From JBELMB01 sp042088665 (GTDB lineage: Bacteria; Pseudomonadota; Alphaproteobacteria; Rhodobacterales; Rhodobacteraceae), in NCBI GenBank assembly GCA_042088665.1, contig JBELMB010000258.1, forward strand, positions 1-6,619: 6,619 bases of DNA, given 5' to 3'. The notes below the pieces were generated by a model. The model saw only the letters and a program-made list of their open reading frames with translations. It was not told where the DNA came from and made no database searches. The translations under genes were made by a program, and so were the position numbers. Shown in pieces: positions 1-5,905 of this stretch. The stretch's first letter is position 1; every line of letters starts with the position of its first letter.

Positions 1-261
1 CGACAGCTCGTCAAGCAGACCCATCACCTCGATCTTGTAGGGATAGGTCACGTTGAGACCGCGAAAGCCCCTGTCCTGCGCCTCGGCCAACAGATCGGCG
101 ACCGGCACGTCGGGACGCGTGGCCGTGTCGATGATCTCATAGCTGTAGGGCAGGTTCAGGCGCTTTGCCGCAGCAAGATGCATCGCCGGAGTGCGGGACG
201 CGCCAATGCCCTGCCCGATCAGGCCGACCTTGATTTGCGGCTGCTGGAGTGTGTCGGTCAT
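1..261 (-). CDS. Shikimate/quinate dehydrogenase family protein (AroE-like), 5' part only
   Basis: Only the first 87 residues are present; the gene runs off the left edge in frame. They form the substrate-binding half of the AroE family, which reduces 3-dehydroshikimate or oxidises shikimate/quinate with NAD(P). Visible motifs are GLIGQGIGASRTPAMH (residues 13-28), holding the substrate-contacting S22-x-T24 pair, and GLNVTYPYK (68-76), holding N70, T72 and the expected catalytic lysine K76. The catalytic aspartate and the Rossmann domain lie outside the window. The ATG follows an AGGA (269-272) with 7-nt spacing, and that AGGA overlaps the stop of the upstream LysR gene, so the two are almost certainly co-transcribed. 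Housekeeping AroE usually has S-x-S; S-x-T is what I recall for quinate/shikimate dehydrogenases such as the Corynebacterium enzyme, so a catabolic paralogue is my inference. Family call is firm, exact substrate is not. Confidence 0.85.
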   Translation of the reverse strand, partial: MTDTLQQPQIKVGLIGQGIGASRTPAMHLAAAKRLNLPYSYEIIDTATRPDVPVADLLAEAQDRGFRGLNVTYPYKIEVMGLLDELS

Positions 262-270
262 GCCGTATTC

Positions 271-1269
271 CTAGGGTTGCGTCGGCTCGGTGAGCGATTT
301 TGCCCGCGCCTGAAGCGCCCGGACCAGACCCTGCGCAGCACTGCCGTCGCTTTGTCCGATCCGGCGCAAAAGCCCGACGGGCCGGGTCACATCCGGCGCG
401 CCAATGGATTTCCACACCACCGCCGTTCGGCCCTGCGCCGTGGCGCGCGGCACCGGCGCCACGCCCAGCCCCGCCGCCACGAGATCCAGCGCGGTCGAGG
501 TCCGCTCGACCTCGTAGGACCAGGCAAGCGGCACACCGGTGCCTGCCAGCGCCTCGTCAATCATCAGCCGGTTGCCGGTGCCCCGCGCTGGCAGGATCAG
601 CACCTGCCCCGCCAGATCGGCCCAAGTCAAATCGGCACCCGTCGGATCAGAGGAGGTCGGATCAGGCAGGTACAGCGGCGCTGAGGCCCCGGGTGGCAAG
701 TCCGCCGCACGCCGATCCGCCAGAGCGTGCCCGACCGGCACCGCCAGCTGGATCGGATCCGAAAGGAGCGGCGTGAATTCTGTCGTGGGCTCCAGCAACG
801 GGATCGCGCCCAGACCCAGATCCGCCTCGCCCTGCGCAACCGCCTCTGCCACCGCGTTGGCGCCAAGATCCATCAGCCGCACCCGCGCGCGCCAACCCGC
901 CGCCTGCGCCGCCTTGATCGCAGGTGCCAACAGCCCCGTCACCAGCGTCGGCACCGTCGCCACGACAAGCGTCTGCGCGCGTTGATGGGCAAAGGCGGCC
1001 GTCTCATCGCGCAGCGCCTGCGTCGTTTCAACCGCGTCCTGCAGGATCGCCTCGGCCCGCTGTTGCAGCCGTTTGCCTGCCAGCGTCGGCCGCACATCTC
1101 GGGTGGAGCGGTCAAACAGGGAGGTGCCCAGCGCCTGTTCCAGCTTCTTGATCCGCCGCGTGACAGAGGATTGCGACAGGTTCAGCCGGTCCGCTGCCAC
1201 ATGAAAGGAGCCGGTGTCCTTGACCGCCAGAAACGCCTCCAGATCGGTGAAATCGAAATTGATCCGCAT
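271..1269 (-). CDS. LysR-type transcriptional regulator, divergent to tcuAB-like genes
   Basis: A 332-residue LysR-type regulator. The N-terminal winged helix-turn-helix spans about residues 7-66, with the typical DLEAFLAVKDTGSF, SQSSVTRRIKKLE and LF-R segments, followed by a linker helix and a periplasmic-binding-protein-like effector domain from about residue 98. It is roughly 25-30 residues longer than usual; the excess is a Pro/Asp/Thr-rich stretch at about 187-213, just before LTWADLAGQ. The ATG is fixed by an in-frame TGA 9 nt upstream; no Shine-Dalgarno site precedes it, so the mRNA may be leaderless or weakly translated. It is transcribed away from the TcuA-like gene and is placed like TcuR of Salmonella, so it probably controls that operon and itself; the AroE-like gene follows it by 9 nt. 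The inducer is unknown. Confidence 0.93.
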   Translation of the reverse strand: MRINFDFTDLEAFLAVKDTGSFHVAADRLNLSQSSVTRRIKKLEQALGTSLFDRSTRDVRPTLAGKRLQQRAEAILQDAVETTQALRDETAAFAHQRAQTLVVATVPTLVTGLLAPAIKAAQAAGWRARVRLMDLGANAVAEAVAQGEADLGLGAIPLLEPTTEFTPLLSDPIQLAVPVGHALADRRAADLPPGASAPLYLPDPTSSDPTGADLTWADLAGQVLILPARGTGNRLMIDEALAGTGVPLAWSYEVERTSTALDLVAAGLGVAPVPRATAQGRTAVVWKSIGAPDVTRPVGLLRRIGQSDGSAAQGLVRALQARAKSLTEPTQP

Positions 1270-1346
1270 AACGCATCAATCGCGCAAAAAGCGGCATTGG
1301 TCAAATCAAACCCCGACTGGTACAGCCGGACCAAAGGAGAGACCGC
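1270..1346. promoter_or_regulatory. Divergent control region between lysR and tcuA-like genes
   Basis: This 77-nt spacer must hold both promoters. On the minus strand, TTGACC (1299-1304) followed by an 18-nt gap and ATTGAT is a passable sigma-70 promoter that would start transcription very near the LysR ATG. On the plus strand no good -35/-10 pair is evident; TTGGTC (1297-1302) with TACAGC 18 nt later is a weak match, as expected for an activator-dependent promoter. AAAGGAGA at 1333-1340 is a strong ribosome binding site for the TcuA-like gene, 7 nt from GGAG to ATG. The spacer also contains TTGGTC (1297-1302) and its inverse GACCAA (1329-1334). Role is inferred from position and motifs. Confidence 0.55.
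1297..1309. promoter_or_regulatory. Candidate LysR-family binding box (T-N11-A)
   Basis: TTGGT-CAA-ATCAA is a 13-bp imperfect dyad (four of five arm bases pair) that fits the T-N11-A rule of LysR-type operators. It overlaps the candidate minus-strand -35 hexamer at 1299-1304, a layout that would allow autorepression of the regulator while activating the TcuA-like gene 38 bp away. This is a motif-level prediction from one site. Confidence 0.35.
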
Positions 1347-2732
1347 ATGACCGAAAGCCCGGACATCCTCGTGATTGGCGGTGGCAACGCCGCACTATGC
1401 GCCGCGATGACAGCGGCAGAGGCCGGCGCGCGGGTCTGGATCCTTGAGGCGGCACCAAAGCCCTATCGCGGCGGCAACTCGCGCCATACCCGCAATTTCC
1501 GCTGCATGCATGACGGGCCCCTCGGCCCCCTCGTCGACAGCTATCTCGAAGAAGAATACTTCGCCGACCTGCAAAAGGTCACCGGCGGACAGACCGACGA
1601 GGCGCTGGCCCGGCTGGCAATCCGCACCTCCGAGGCCTGCCTGCCCTGGATGGAGGCCCGCGGCGTGCGCTTTCAGCCCTCGCTGGCGGGTACGCTGTCG
1701 CTGGCGCGCACCAATGCGTTCTTTCTGGGCGGAGGCAAATCGCTGGTGAACGCCTATTACCGCACCGCGGAACGGCTCGGGGTGAAAGTGGTCTACGAAG
1801 CGCAGGTCACGCATGTGGCCGTTGAAGACGCACAAGTGGTCGAAGTGGCCTATACCCATGGCGCAGAGACCCACCGCGTCACGCCCAAGGCGGTCGTGGT
1901 CGCCTCTGGCGGGTTTCAGGCGGACACCGACTGGCTGGCGCGGGCCTGGGGACCGGCGGCAAAGAACTTTCTCATCCGTGGCACGCCCTACAACCGCGGT
2001 GTGGTGCTCAGGGACCTGCTGGATCAAGGCATCGAACAGGTCGGGGACCCCACGCAATGTCATGCCGTGGCCATCGACGGGCGCGCGCCCAAATTCGATG
2101 GCGGGATCGTCACGCGACTGGATTGCGTGCCCTTTTCCATCGTCGTGAACAAACACGCCGAGCGGTTCTACGACGAAGGCGAAGATGTCTGGCCAAAGCG
2201 CTACGCGATCTGGGGCCGTCTCGTGGCGGGCCAGCCCGACCAGGTCGGCTATGTGGTGATTGACGCCAAGTCGCTGAACCTGTTCATGCCGTCCGTGTTT
2301 CCCCCGATCGAGGCACAGACGCTGGAAGAACTGGCGACCAAGATGGACCTGCCGCCTGACAGATTGCGCGCCACGGTCGAGCAATTCAACGCCGCTTGTG
2401 GCGACACCTCCGGATTTCATCCGACAGAACTGGACGGCGTGACCACAAGCGGGTTGACCCCCCCCAAGACCAACTGGGCCCGTCCCATCACCGAACCGCC
2501 GTTTTATGGCTATTCCCTGCGCACCGGCGTGACCTTCACCTACCTCGGATTGAAGGTCGACGCGTCCGCGCAATGCGCGCTGGGCAATCGCCCGGTGGCG
2601 AACCTTTGGGCCGCGGGGGAAACCATGGCCGGATCGATCCTTGGACAGGGTTATCTCGCCGGGTTCGGGATGACCATCGGCACCGTCTTTGGACGCATCG
2701 CAGGCAAGGAGGCCGCAGCCCATGCCAACTGA
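1347..2732 (+). CDS. tcuA: FAD-dependent tricarballylate dehydrogenase-like protein TcuA
   Basis: A 461-residue soluble flavoprotein of the fumarate reductase/succinate dehydrogenase flavoprotein superfamily, close in length and motifs to TcuA, which oxidises tricarballylate to cis-aconitate. The FAD dinucleotide fold is seen at residues 8-16 (GxGxxA as G11, G13, A16) with the ribose-binding acidic E34. GGNSRHTRNFRCMHDG at 42-57 is typical of TcuA-type proteins. The C-terminal FAD segment has WAAGE (421-425) and a GQGYLAGFGMTIG stretch (433-445). R285 or R291 is a candidate for the catalytic arginine of this superfamily; that assignment is by rough alignment. The start is supported by AAAGGAGA at 1333-1340. 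The gene overlaps the TcuB-like gene by 11 nt, so the two are translationally coupled. The family is clear; the substrate could be another carboxylate, since no TcuC transporter is in the window. Confidence 0.88.
   Translation: MTESPDILVIGGGNAALCAAMTAAEAGARVWILEAAPKPYRGGNSRHTRNFRCMHDGPLGPLVDSYLEEEYFADLQKVTGGQTDEALARLAIRTSEACLPWMEARGVRFQPSLAGTLSLARTNAFFLGGGKSLVNAYYRTAERLGVKVVYEAQVTHVAVEDAQVVEVAYTHGAETHRVTPKAVVVASGGFQADTDWLARAWGPAAKNFLIRGTPYNRGVVLRDLLDQGIEQVGDPTQCHAVAIDGRAPKFDGGIVTRLDCVPFSIVVNKHAERFYDEGEDVWPKRYAIWGRLVAGQPDQVGYVVIDAKSLNLFMPSVFPPIEAQTLEELATKMDLPPDRLRATVEQFNAACGDTSGFHPTELDGVTTSGLTPPKTNWARPITEPPFYGYSLRTGVTFTYLGLKVDASAQCALGNRPVANLWAAGETMAGSILGQGYLAGFGMTIGTVFGRIAGKEAAAHAN
2706..2712 (+). 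promoter_or_regulatory. Ribosome binding site fixing the tcuB-like start
   Basis: AAGGAGG is a near-perfect anti-16S match lying inside the end of the TcuA-like gene, 9 nt before the ATG at 2722. It argues for that start over an in-frame ATG at 2689, which would add 11 poorly conserved-looking residues and has no comparable site. Confidence 0.8.
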
Positions 2733-3792
2733 TCTCTCTCCCGATCTCATCGACGAAGCCCGCCGTCAGGCGCAGATCTGCAACGCCTGCCGCTATTGCG
2801 AAGGGTACTGCTCTGTTTTTCCGGCCCTGCATGCGGAGCGCGCCTTCAGCGCCGGGGATCTGACGCAACTGGCGAACCTTTGTCACAACTGCCGGGGCTG
2901 CTATTACGCCTGCCAATACACCGCCCCGCACGAGTTTGATCTGAACCTGCCCAAGGCGCTCGCCGAGGTTCGGCAGGACAGCTGGAAGGCACACGCCTGG
3001 CCGCAAGGCTTCGCCCGGCTCTTTGACACAGGCGGTGTGGCGATGGCCGCGATCCTCGTGTCGGGTCTTGCACTGCTCTTTGCGCTGGCACAGGGGCTGC
3101 GCCCCGACAGCGGCGATGGCTTTTATGCCTATATGTCCCACGGGTTGATGGTGGCGGTCTTTGCGCCCGCCTTCATCCTGCCACTGCTGGCGATGGCGCT
3201 GTCGCTGCGGGCCTATTGGCGGACCGTCGGGGGTGCCCCCGTCACCATGGCGCACCTGAAGGCCGCCGGTCTCGCCGCAGGCCAGATGCGAAACCTTGCG
3301 GGCGGCCATGGCGAAGGCTGCAATTTCGAAGACGAGGACCGGTTCTCACAGGCCCGCCGCCACTTTCACCAAGCCACGCTCTACGGCTTTCTGCTGTGCT
3401 TCGCCGCCACCTCCAGCGGGACGGTCCTGCACTATGGTTTCGGCCTCGAGGCCCCTTACGGGCTCTTCAGTCTGCCAAAGCTGCTTGGCCTGCCCGGTGG
3501 CGTGCTGCTGTGCCTCGGAACCGCAGGGCTGGCGTGGCTGAAGACAAAAGCCGACCGCAACCTTGGCGCGCCTGCGGCCTGGGGCGGCGAGATGGCGTTT
3601 GTCCTCTTGCTGTTCGCCGTCAGCGCCAGCGGGCTGATGCTTTACGCCGCGACCGGCAGCGCGACCGTTGGCTGGCTCTTGCCGGTGCACCTCGCGACCG
3701 TGCTGACCTTTTTTCTGCTGACACCCTATTCGAAGATGGCGCATGGGTTCTTTCGCTTTGCCGCGCTTGTCAGGGATGCCCAGCGGAGCTGA
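2722..3792 (+). CDS. tcuB: Tricarballylate utilisation 4Fe-4S/membrane protein TcuB (CitB-like)
   Basis: A 356-residue membrane electron carrier. The N-terminal part has two C-x2-C-x2-C-x3-C motifs, C20/C23/C26/C30 and C54/C57/C60/C64, expected to bind two [4Fe-4S] clusters. It is followed by about six hydrophobic helices near residues 104-124, 140-163, 216-236, 256-274, 290-311 and 317-337. In Salmonella, TcuB uses iron-sulfur clusters and heme to re-oxidise the FADH2 of TcuA and feed the membrane acceptor pool. Histidines in or near helices (H140, H216, H237, H323) are possible heme ligands, which I cannot assign. The gene overlaps the TcuA-like gene by 11 nt, as expected for obligate partners. 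Length and cysteine layout fit the family; no truncation or frameshift is seen. Confidence 0.9.
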   Translation: MPTDLSPDLIDEARRQAQICNACRYCEGYCSVFPALHAERAFSAGDLTQLANLCHNCRGCYYACQYTAPHEFDLNLPKALAEVRQDSWKAHAWPQGFARLFDTGGVAMAAILVSGLALLFALAQGLRPDSGDGFYAYMSHGLMVAVFAPAFILPLLAMALSLRAYWRTVGGAPVTMAHLKAAGLAAGQMRNLAGGHGEGCNFEDEDRFSQARRHFHQATLYGFLLCFAATSSGTVLHYGFGLEAPYGLFSLPKLLGLPGGVLLCLGTAGLAWLKTKADRNLGAPAAWGGEMAFVLLLFAVSASGLMLYAATGSATVGWLLPVHLATVLTFFLLTPYSKMAHGFFRFAALVRDAQRS

Positions 3793-3919
3793 CAGCGCCG
3801 TTGGGCGGTCAGGGGTCTGGCGCGGCGGTCGGTGACGCGGGCCGCCGGATCCGCATCAAACCTGCTTTGATCCGTGCCCCCAAACGGCTACCACCGAGGC
3901 GACCCCATGGAGGACGCCG
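3793..3919 (+). promoter_or_regulatory. Intergenic region with palindrome ATCAAA-N5-TTTGAT
   Basis: A 127-nt gap separates the TcuB-like and aldo/keto reductase genes. It holds a perfect 6+6 inverted repeat, ATCAAA (3855-3860) and TTTGAT (3866-3871). TTGATC (3867-3872) with TACCAC 16 nt downstream is a weak possible promoter overlapping the repeat, so the palindrome could be an operator. A CGGCGG/CCGCCG stem (3823-3828, 3842-3847) lies upstream but lacks a T tract, so it is not a convincing terminator. Whether the reductase is read through from tcuB or from its own promoter is open. Confidence 0.3.
3909..3913 (+). promoter_or_regulatory. Ribosome binding site of the aldo/keto reductase
   Basis: GGAGG lies 6 nt before the ATG at 3920 and supports that start. 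Confidence 0.75.
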
Positions 3920-4738
3920 ATGACCATCTATTTCCAAAAGAACCACCAGCGCGCCTTTGGCACCTTTCCACTGCAGGGCGACACGCTGCTCGGCGCCATC
4001 GAAGCCGCTGCCAAAGTGGGCTACCGCGCGTTTGACACCGCACAGTTGTACAAGAACGAGGCCACAACCGGCGAAGCCCTTGCCGCCACGGGCCTTGCCC
4101 GCGAGGATCTGTGCATCACGACCAAAGTGACCGTCGACACCTTTGCCGAAGACAGGTTTCTGCCTGCCGTGGAACAGAGCCTGAAGGATCTGCGCACCGA
4201 TTACGTGGACGTGCTGCTGCTGCATTGGCCCCCGGCGGATGGCAACATCACCCCCTCGCTAAAGCTGCTGCAACAAGCCCACGACAGTGGGTTTGCGCGC
4301 AACATCGGGGTGTCCAACTACACGGTCGCCATGCTGCGCGAGGCCGTCCAGATCGTCGACGCCCCGATCGTGACCAATCAGGTGGAGTTCCATCCCCTGC
4401 TGAACCAGACCAGATTGATGGCTGGCGCGACAGAGGTCGGGATTCCGCTCTCGGCCTATTGCTCGGTGGCGCGGGGAGAGGTTTTCAAGCGGCCGCTGTT
4501 TGCCGAAATTGGCGCCTCCTACGGCAAATCCGCTGGTCAGGTGGTGCTGCGCTGGACCCTGCAAAAAGGCGTCAGCGTCAACGTGATGTCCACCAATCCG
4601 GTGAACATCGCTGCCAATTACGACATCATGGATTTCTCGCTCAGCCATGTGGACATGGCCCGCATCGATGCCTTGACTTCAGAGAACCTGCGGATCGTGG
4701 ACAAGATAAAGGTGCCCCATGCGCCAGTCTTTGACTGA
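3920..4738 (+). CDS. Aldo/keto reductase (AKR family oxidoreductase)
   Basis: A 272-residue single-domain (alpha/beta)8-barrel oxidoreductase; these enzymes interconvert carbonyls and alcohols with NAD(P)H in the cytoplasm. The full catalytic tetrad is visible: D39 and Y44 in FDTAQLYKNE, K69 in ITTKV and H102 in LLLHWP. GVSNY (130-134) and NQVEFHP (153-159) are family signatures. Length matches bacterial 2,5-diketo-gluconate reductase-like members. The cofactor-phosphate loop, usually I-P-K-S followed by an arginine, reads V-N-V-M-S-T-N-P-V-N-I at 220-230, so the usual lysine and arginine are replaced by M223 and N229. This could mean NADH preference or a different loop. It follows the TcuB-like gene on the same strand after 127 nt, so it may act on the same substrate, but the link rests on position only. 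The substrate is unknown. Confidence 0.9.
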   Translation: MTIYFQKNHQRAFGTFPLQGDTLLGAIEAAAKVGYRAFDTAQLYKNEATTGEALAATGLAREDLCITTKVTVDTFAEDRFLPAVEQSLKDLRTDYVDVLLLHWPPADGNITPSLKLLQQAHDSGFARNIGVSNYTVAMLREAVQIVDAPIVTNQVEFHPLLNQTRLMAGATEVGIPLSAYCSVARGEVFKRPLFAEIGASYGKSAGQVVLRWTLQKGVSVNVMSTNPVNIAANYDIMDFSLSHVDMARIDALTSENLRIVDKIKVPHAPVFD

Positions 4739-4755
4739 GCCCGGCACACAAGGCA

Positions 4756-4771
4756 GACGTCACGCGACGTC
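4756..4771. terminator. Small hairpin between convergent genes
   Basis: GACGTC-ACGC-GACGTC can form a 6-bp stem with a 4-nt loop at the junction of the aldo/keto reductase and diguanylate cyclase genes; it includes the cyclase stop codon (4760-4762). On the plus strand it is followed by a weak T-rich run (GCTGTCTTT). It could help end transcription of the reductase, but the stem is short and the tract poor, so this is tentative. Confidence 0.25.
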
Positions 4772-5491
4772 GCTGTCTTTCGAATCCGGAGGCCGGAAAA
4801 GGTAGACCTGGTTCCGACCCCGGTTCTTTGCCTCGTAGAGCGCTTCATCGGCCCGTTTGAGAACATCGTCAGCAGGCTCCGTGCCCCGGCGATAGTCGAG
4901 ACCGATGGAGACCGTGCAAGCGACTGCACCGGCGTGGCTTTGCACAGACTGAGCGGCAATGGCGGTGCGGATGTCCTCCGCCCGCCAATGGCCTGCATCG
5001 AGGGGTTCATCGGGAAAGAACACGGCGAACTCTTCTCCGCCCAGCCGGGCAGCGCGGCCATGCGGCACCGATTTCTGTTTCAGAACCCGAGCCACGGACT
5101 GGATCACGTCGTCCCCGGTGGGGTGGCCGTAGGTGTCGTTGATCGCCTTGAAGCTGTCGATATCCAGCATGAGCACCGTCCCCGCCTTTTGCGCAAGGTC
5201 CCGTTCCATGGCATCAAAGAAGGCGCGACGGTTCAGCAGGCCGGTCATCTGATCGTGCAAAAGCATATGCCCCAGCGTCACGTTCAGCCCATGTATCCGC
5301 AACATCATCGCGGCGCACCAATAGGACGCCACGGGTGATACGATCAGCGGCACAACAAATGCCGGGACCGCAGAGGTGGCGTCCAACCCCGTCGGCGATA
5401 CCAGCGCGGTCACCACCAGCGACGCCGAGACGGAGAGCACGCTCACCACGCCTACGAACAGCCAGAGTTCCTGTTTGTTCCGAACCTTCAT
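4760..5491 (-). CDS. Membrane-anchored diguanylate cyclase (GGEEF domain)
   Basis: A 243-residue protein with two N-terminal membrane helices (about 10-31 and 41-64), a short linker and a C-terminal GGDEF domain from about residue 77. The domain has HDQMTGLLNRRAF (79-91), LDIDSFKAIND (109-119) with the metal-binding D110, the signature GGEEF at 151-155 with metal-binding E153, and the closing ADEALYEAKNRGRN (214-227). All catalytic residues look intact, so it probably makes cyclic di-GMP from two GTP at the inner membrane. The RxxD inhibitory site expected five residues before GGEEF reads V-P-H-G (142-145), so product feedback at that site is probably lost. There is no recognisable sensor domain beyond the two helices and their short loop. 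It is convergent with the aldo/keto reductase (21-nt gap) and shows no link to the carboxylate genes. A weak GGGA about 10 nt upstream is the only ribosome binding candidate. Confidence 0.93.
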   Translation of the reverse strand: MKVRNKQELWLFVGVVSVLSVSASLVVTALVSPTGLDATSAVPAFVVPLIVSPVASYWCAAMMLRIHGLNVTLGHMLLHDQMTGLLNRRAFFDAMERDLAQKAGTVLMLDIDSFKAINDTYGHPTGDDVIQSVARVLKQKSVPHGRAARLGGEEFAVFFPDEPLDAGHWRAEDIRTAIAAQSVQSHAGAVACTVSIGLDYRRGTEPADDVLKRADEALYEAKNRGRNQVYLFRPPDSKDSDVA

Positions 5492-5786
5492 TGCCGAGTT
5501 CCCGATTTGGGCAATCCCGTGAACTACGGGAGAAGACCTAACACCTGGTTACCAAAACGTATCCGCACCCGTGCGCAAACCTCCGATTTGTAACTGTTGT
5601 GCTTTTGGACGGGGGTTCGAACTGCTGGCGCGTTCACAAAACCGACCCCAACCTCATGCATGGTGATACCTAGGGTGCACACAACACGTCATCAAGGTCG
5701 CGTTCTGCACAACCTCTCAAGCGCTCAGGCGCCGACCTACGCCATTGTCGAATAGTCCCGGCAAAAGGCGCCCCCTGATGACGGTT

Positions 5787-5905
5787 GCATGCGTCTGAGC
5801 TTTGATCCAAACGACCGGCCCCTCGTCAATTGGACGCGTTGCAGAGGCTCTGCTTCACAAATCGTGTGATGATCAGGCCCACTCTTTCCTCGCACAGACG
5901 CATGC
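5787..5905. repeat. Inverted repeat pair with a nested central palindrome
   Basis: GCATGCGTCTG at 5787-5797 is matched exactly in inverted orientation by CAGACGCATGC at 5895-5905; allowing one mismatch the arms reach 14 bp. Midway between them lies a second dyad, GCAGAG-G-CTCTGC (5841-5853), whose centre is within 1 nt of the centre of the outer pair. The bases between are not otherwise complementary. No target-site duplication flanks the arms. It could be a relic of a small mobile element or a folding structure; its function is unknown. Confidence 0.45.
5845..5864 (+). mobile_element. Possible solo insertion-sequence end (IS5/IS903-like)
   Basis: GGCTCTGCTTCACAAATC (5846-5863) agrees at 13 of 18 positions with the IS903 terminal repeat as I remember it (GGCTTTGTTGAATAAATC). 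No transposase frame and no second end could be found in the window, so at most this is a remnant. The comparison is from memory and short. Confidence 0.2.

Noticed and set aside
271..1350. Several plus-strand open frames opposite the LysR gene
   Set aside because: They are very rich in Arg, Pro and Ala with no family motifs, as expected for antisense frames of a GC-rich gene.
2689..2721. An upstream in-frame ATG for the TcuB-like protein
   Set aside because: The ATG at 2722 has an AAGGAGG at ideal distance and gives the usual N-terminus; the upstream start has none.
1395..2750. A 451-codon open frame on the minus strand opposite the TcuA-like gene
   Set aside because: It mirrors the codon structure of the real gene in high-GC DNA, is rich in His, Arg and Gly, has no recognisable domain and no ribosome binding site.
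3823..3847. A CGGCGG/CCGCCG stem after the TcuB-like gene as a terminator
   Set aside because: The loop is 13 nt and no T tract follows; GC-rich inverted hexamers are common here by chance.
3216..3923. A 235-codon plus-strand frame overlapping the end of the TcuB-like gene and the following spacer
   Set aside because: It lies in a different frame over a clear membrane protein gene, is Arg-rich and has no start signal.
5608..5627. A GGTTCGAA motif suggesting the T arm of a tRNA
   Set aside because: The flanking bases do not form the required 5-bp stem and no acceptor, D or anticodon arm can be drawn around it.
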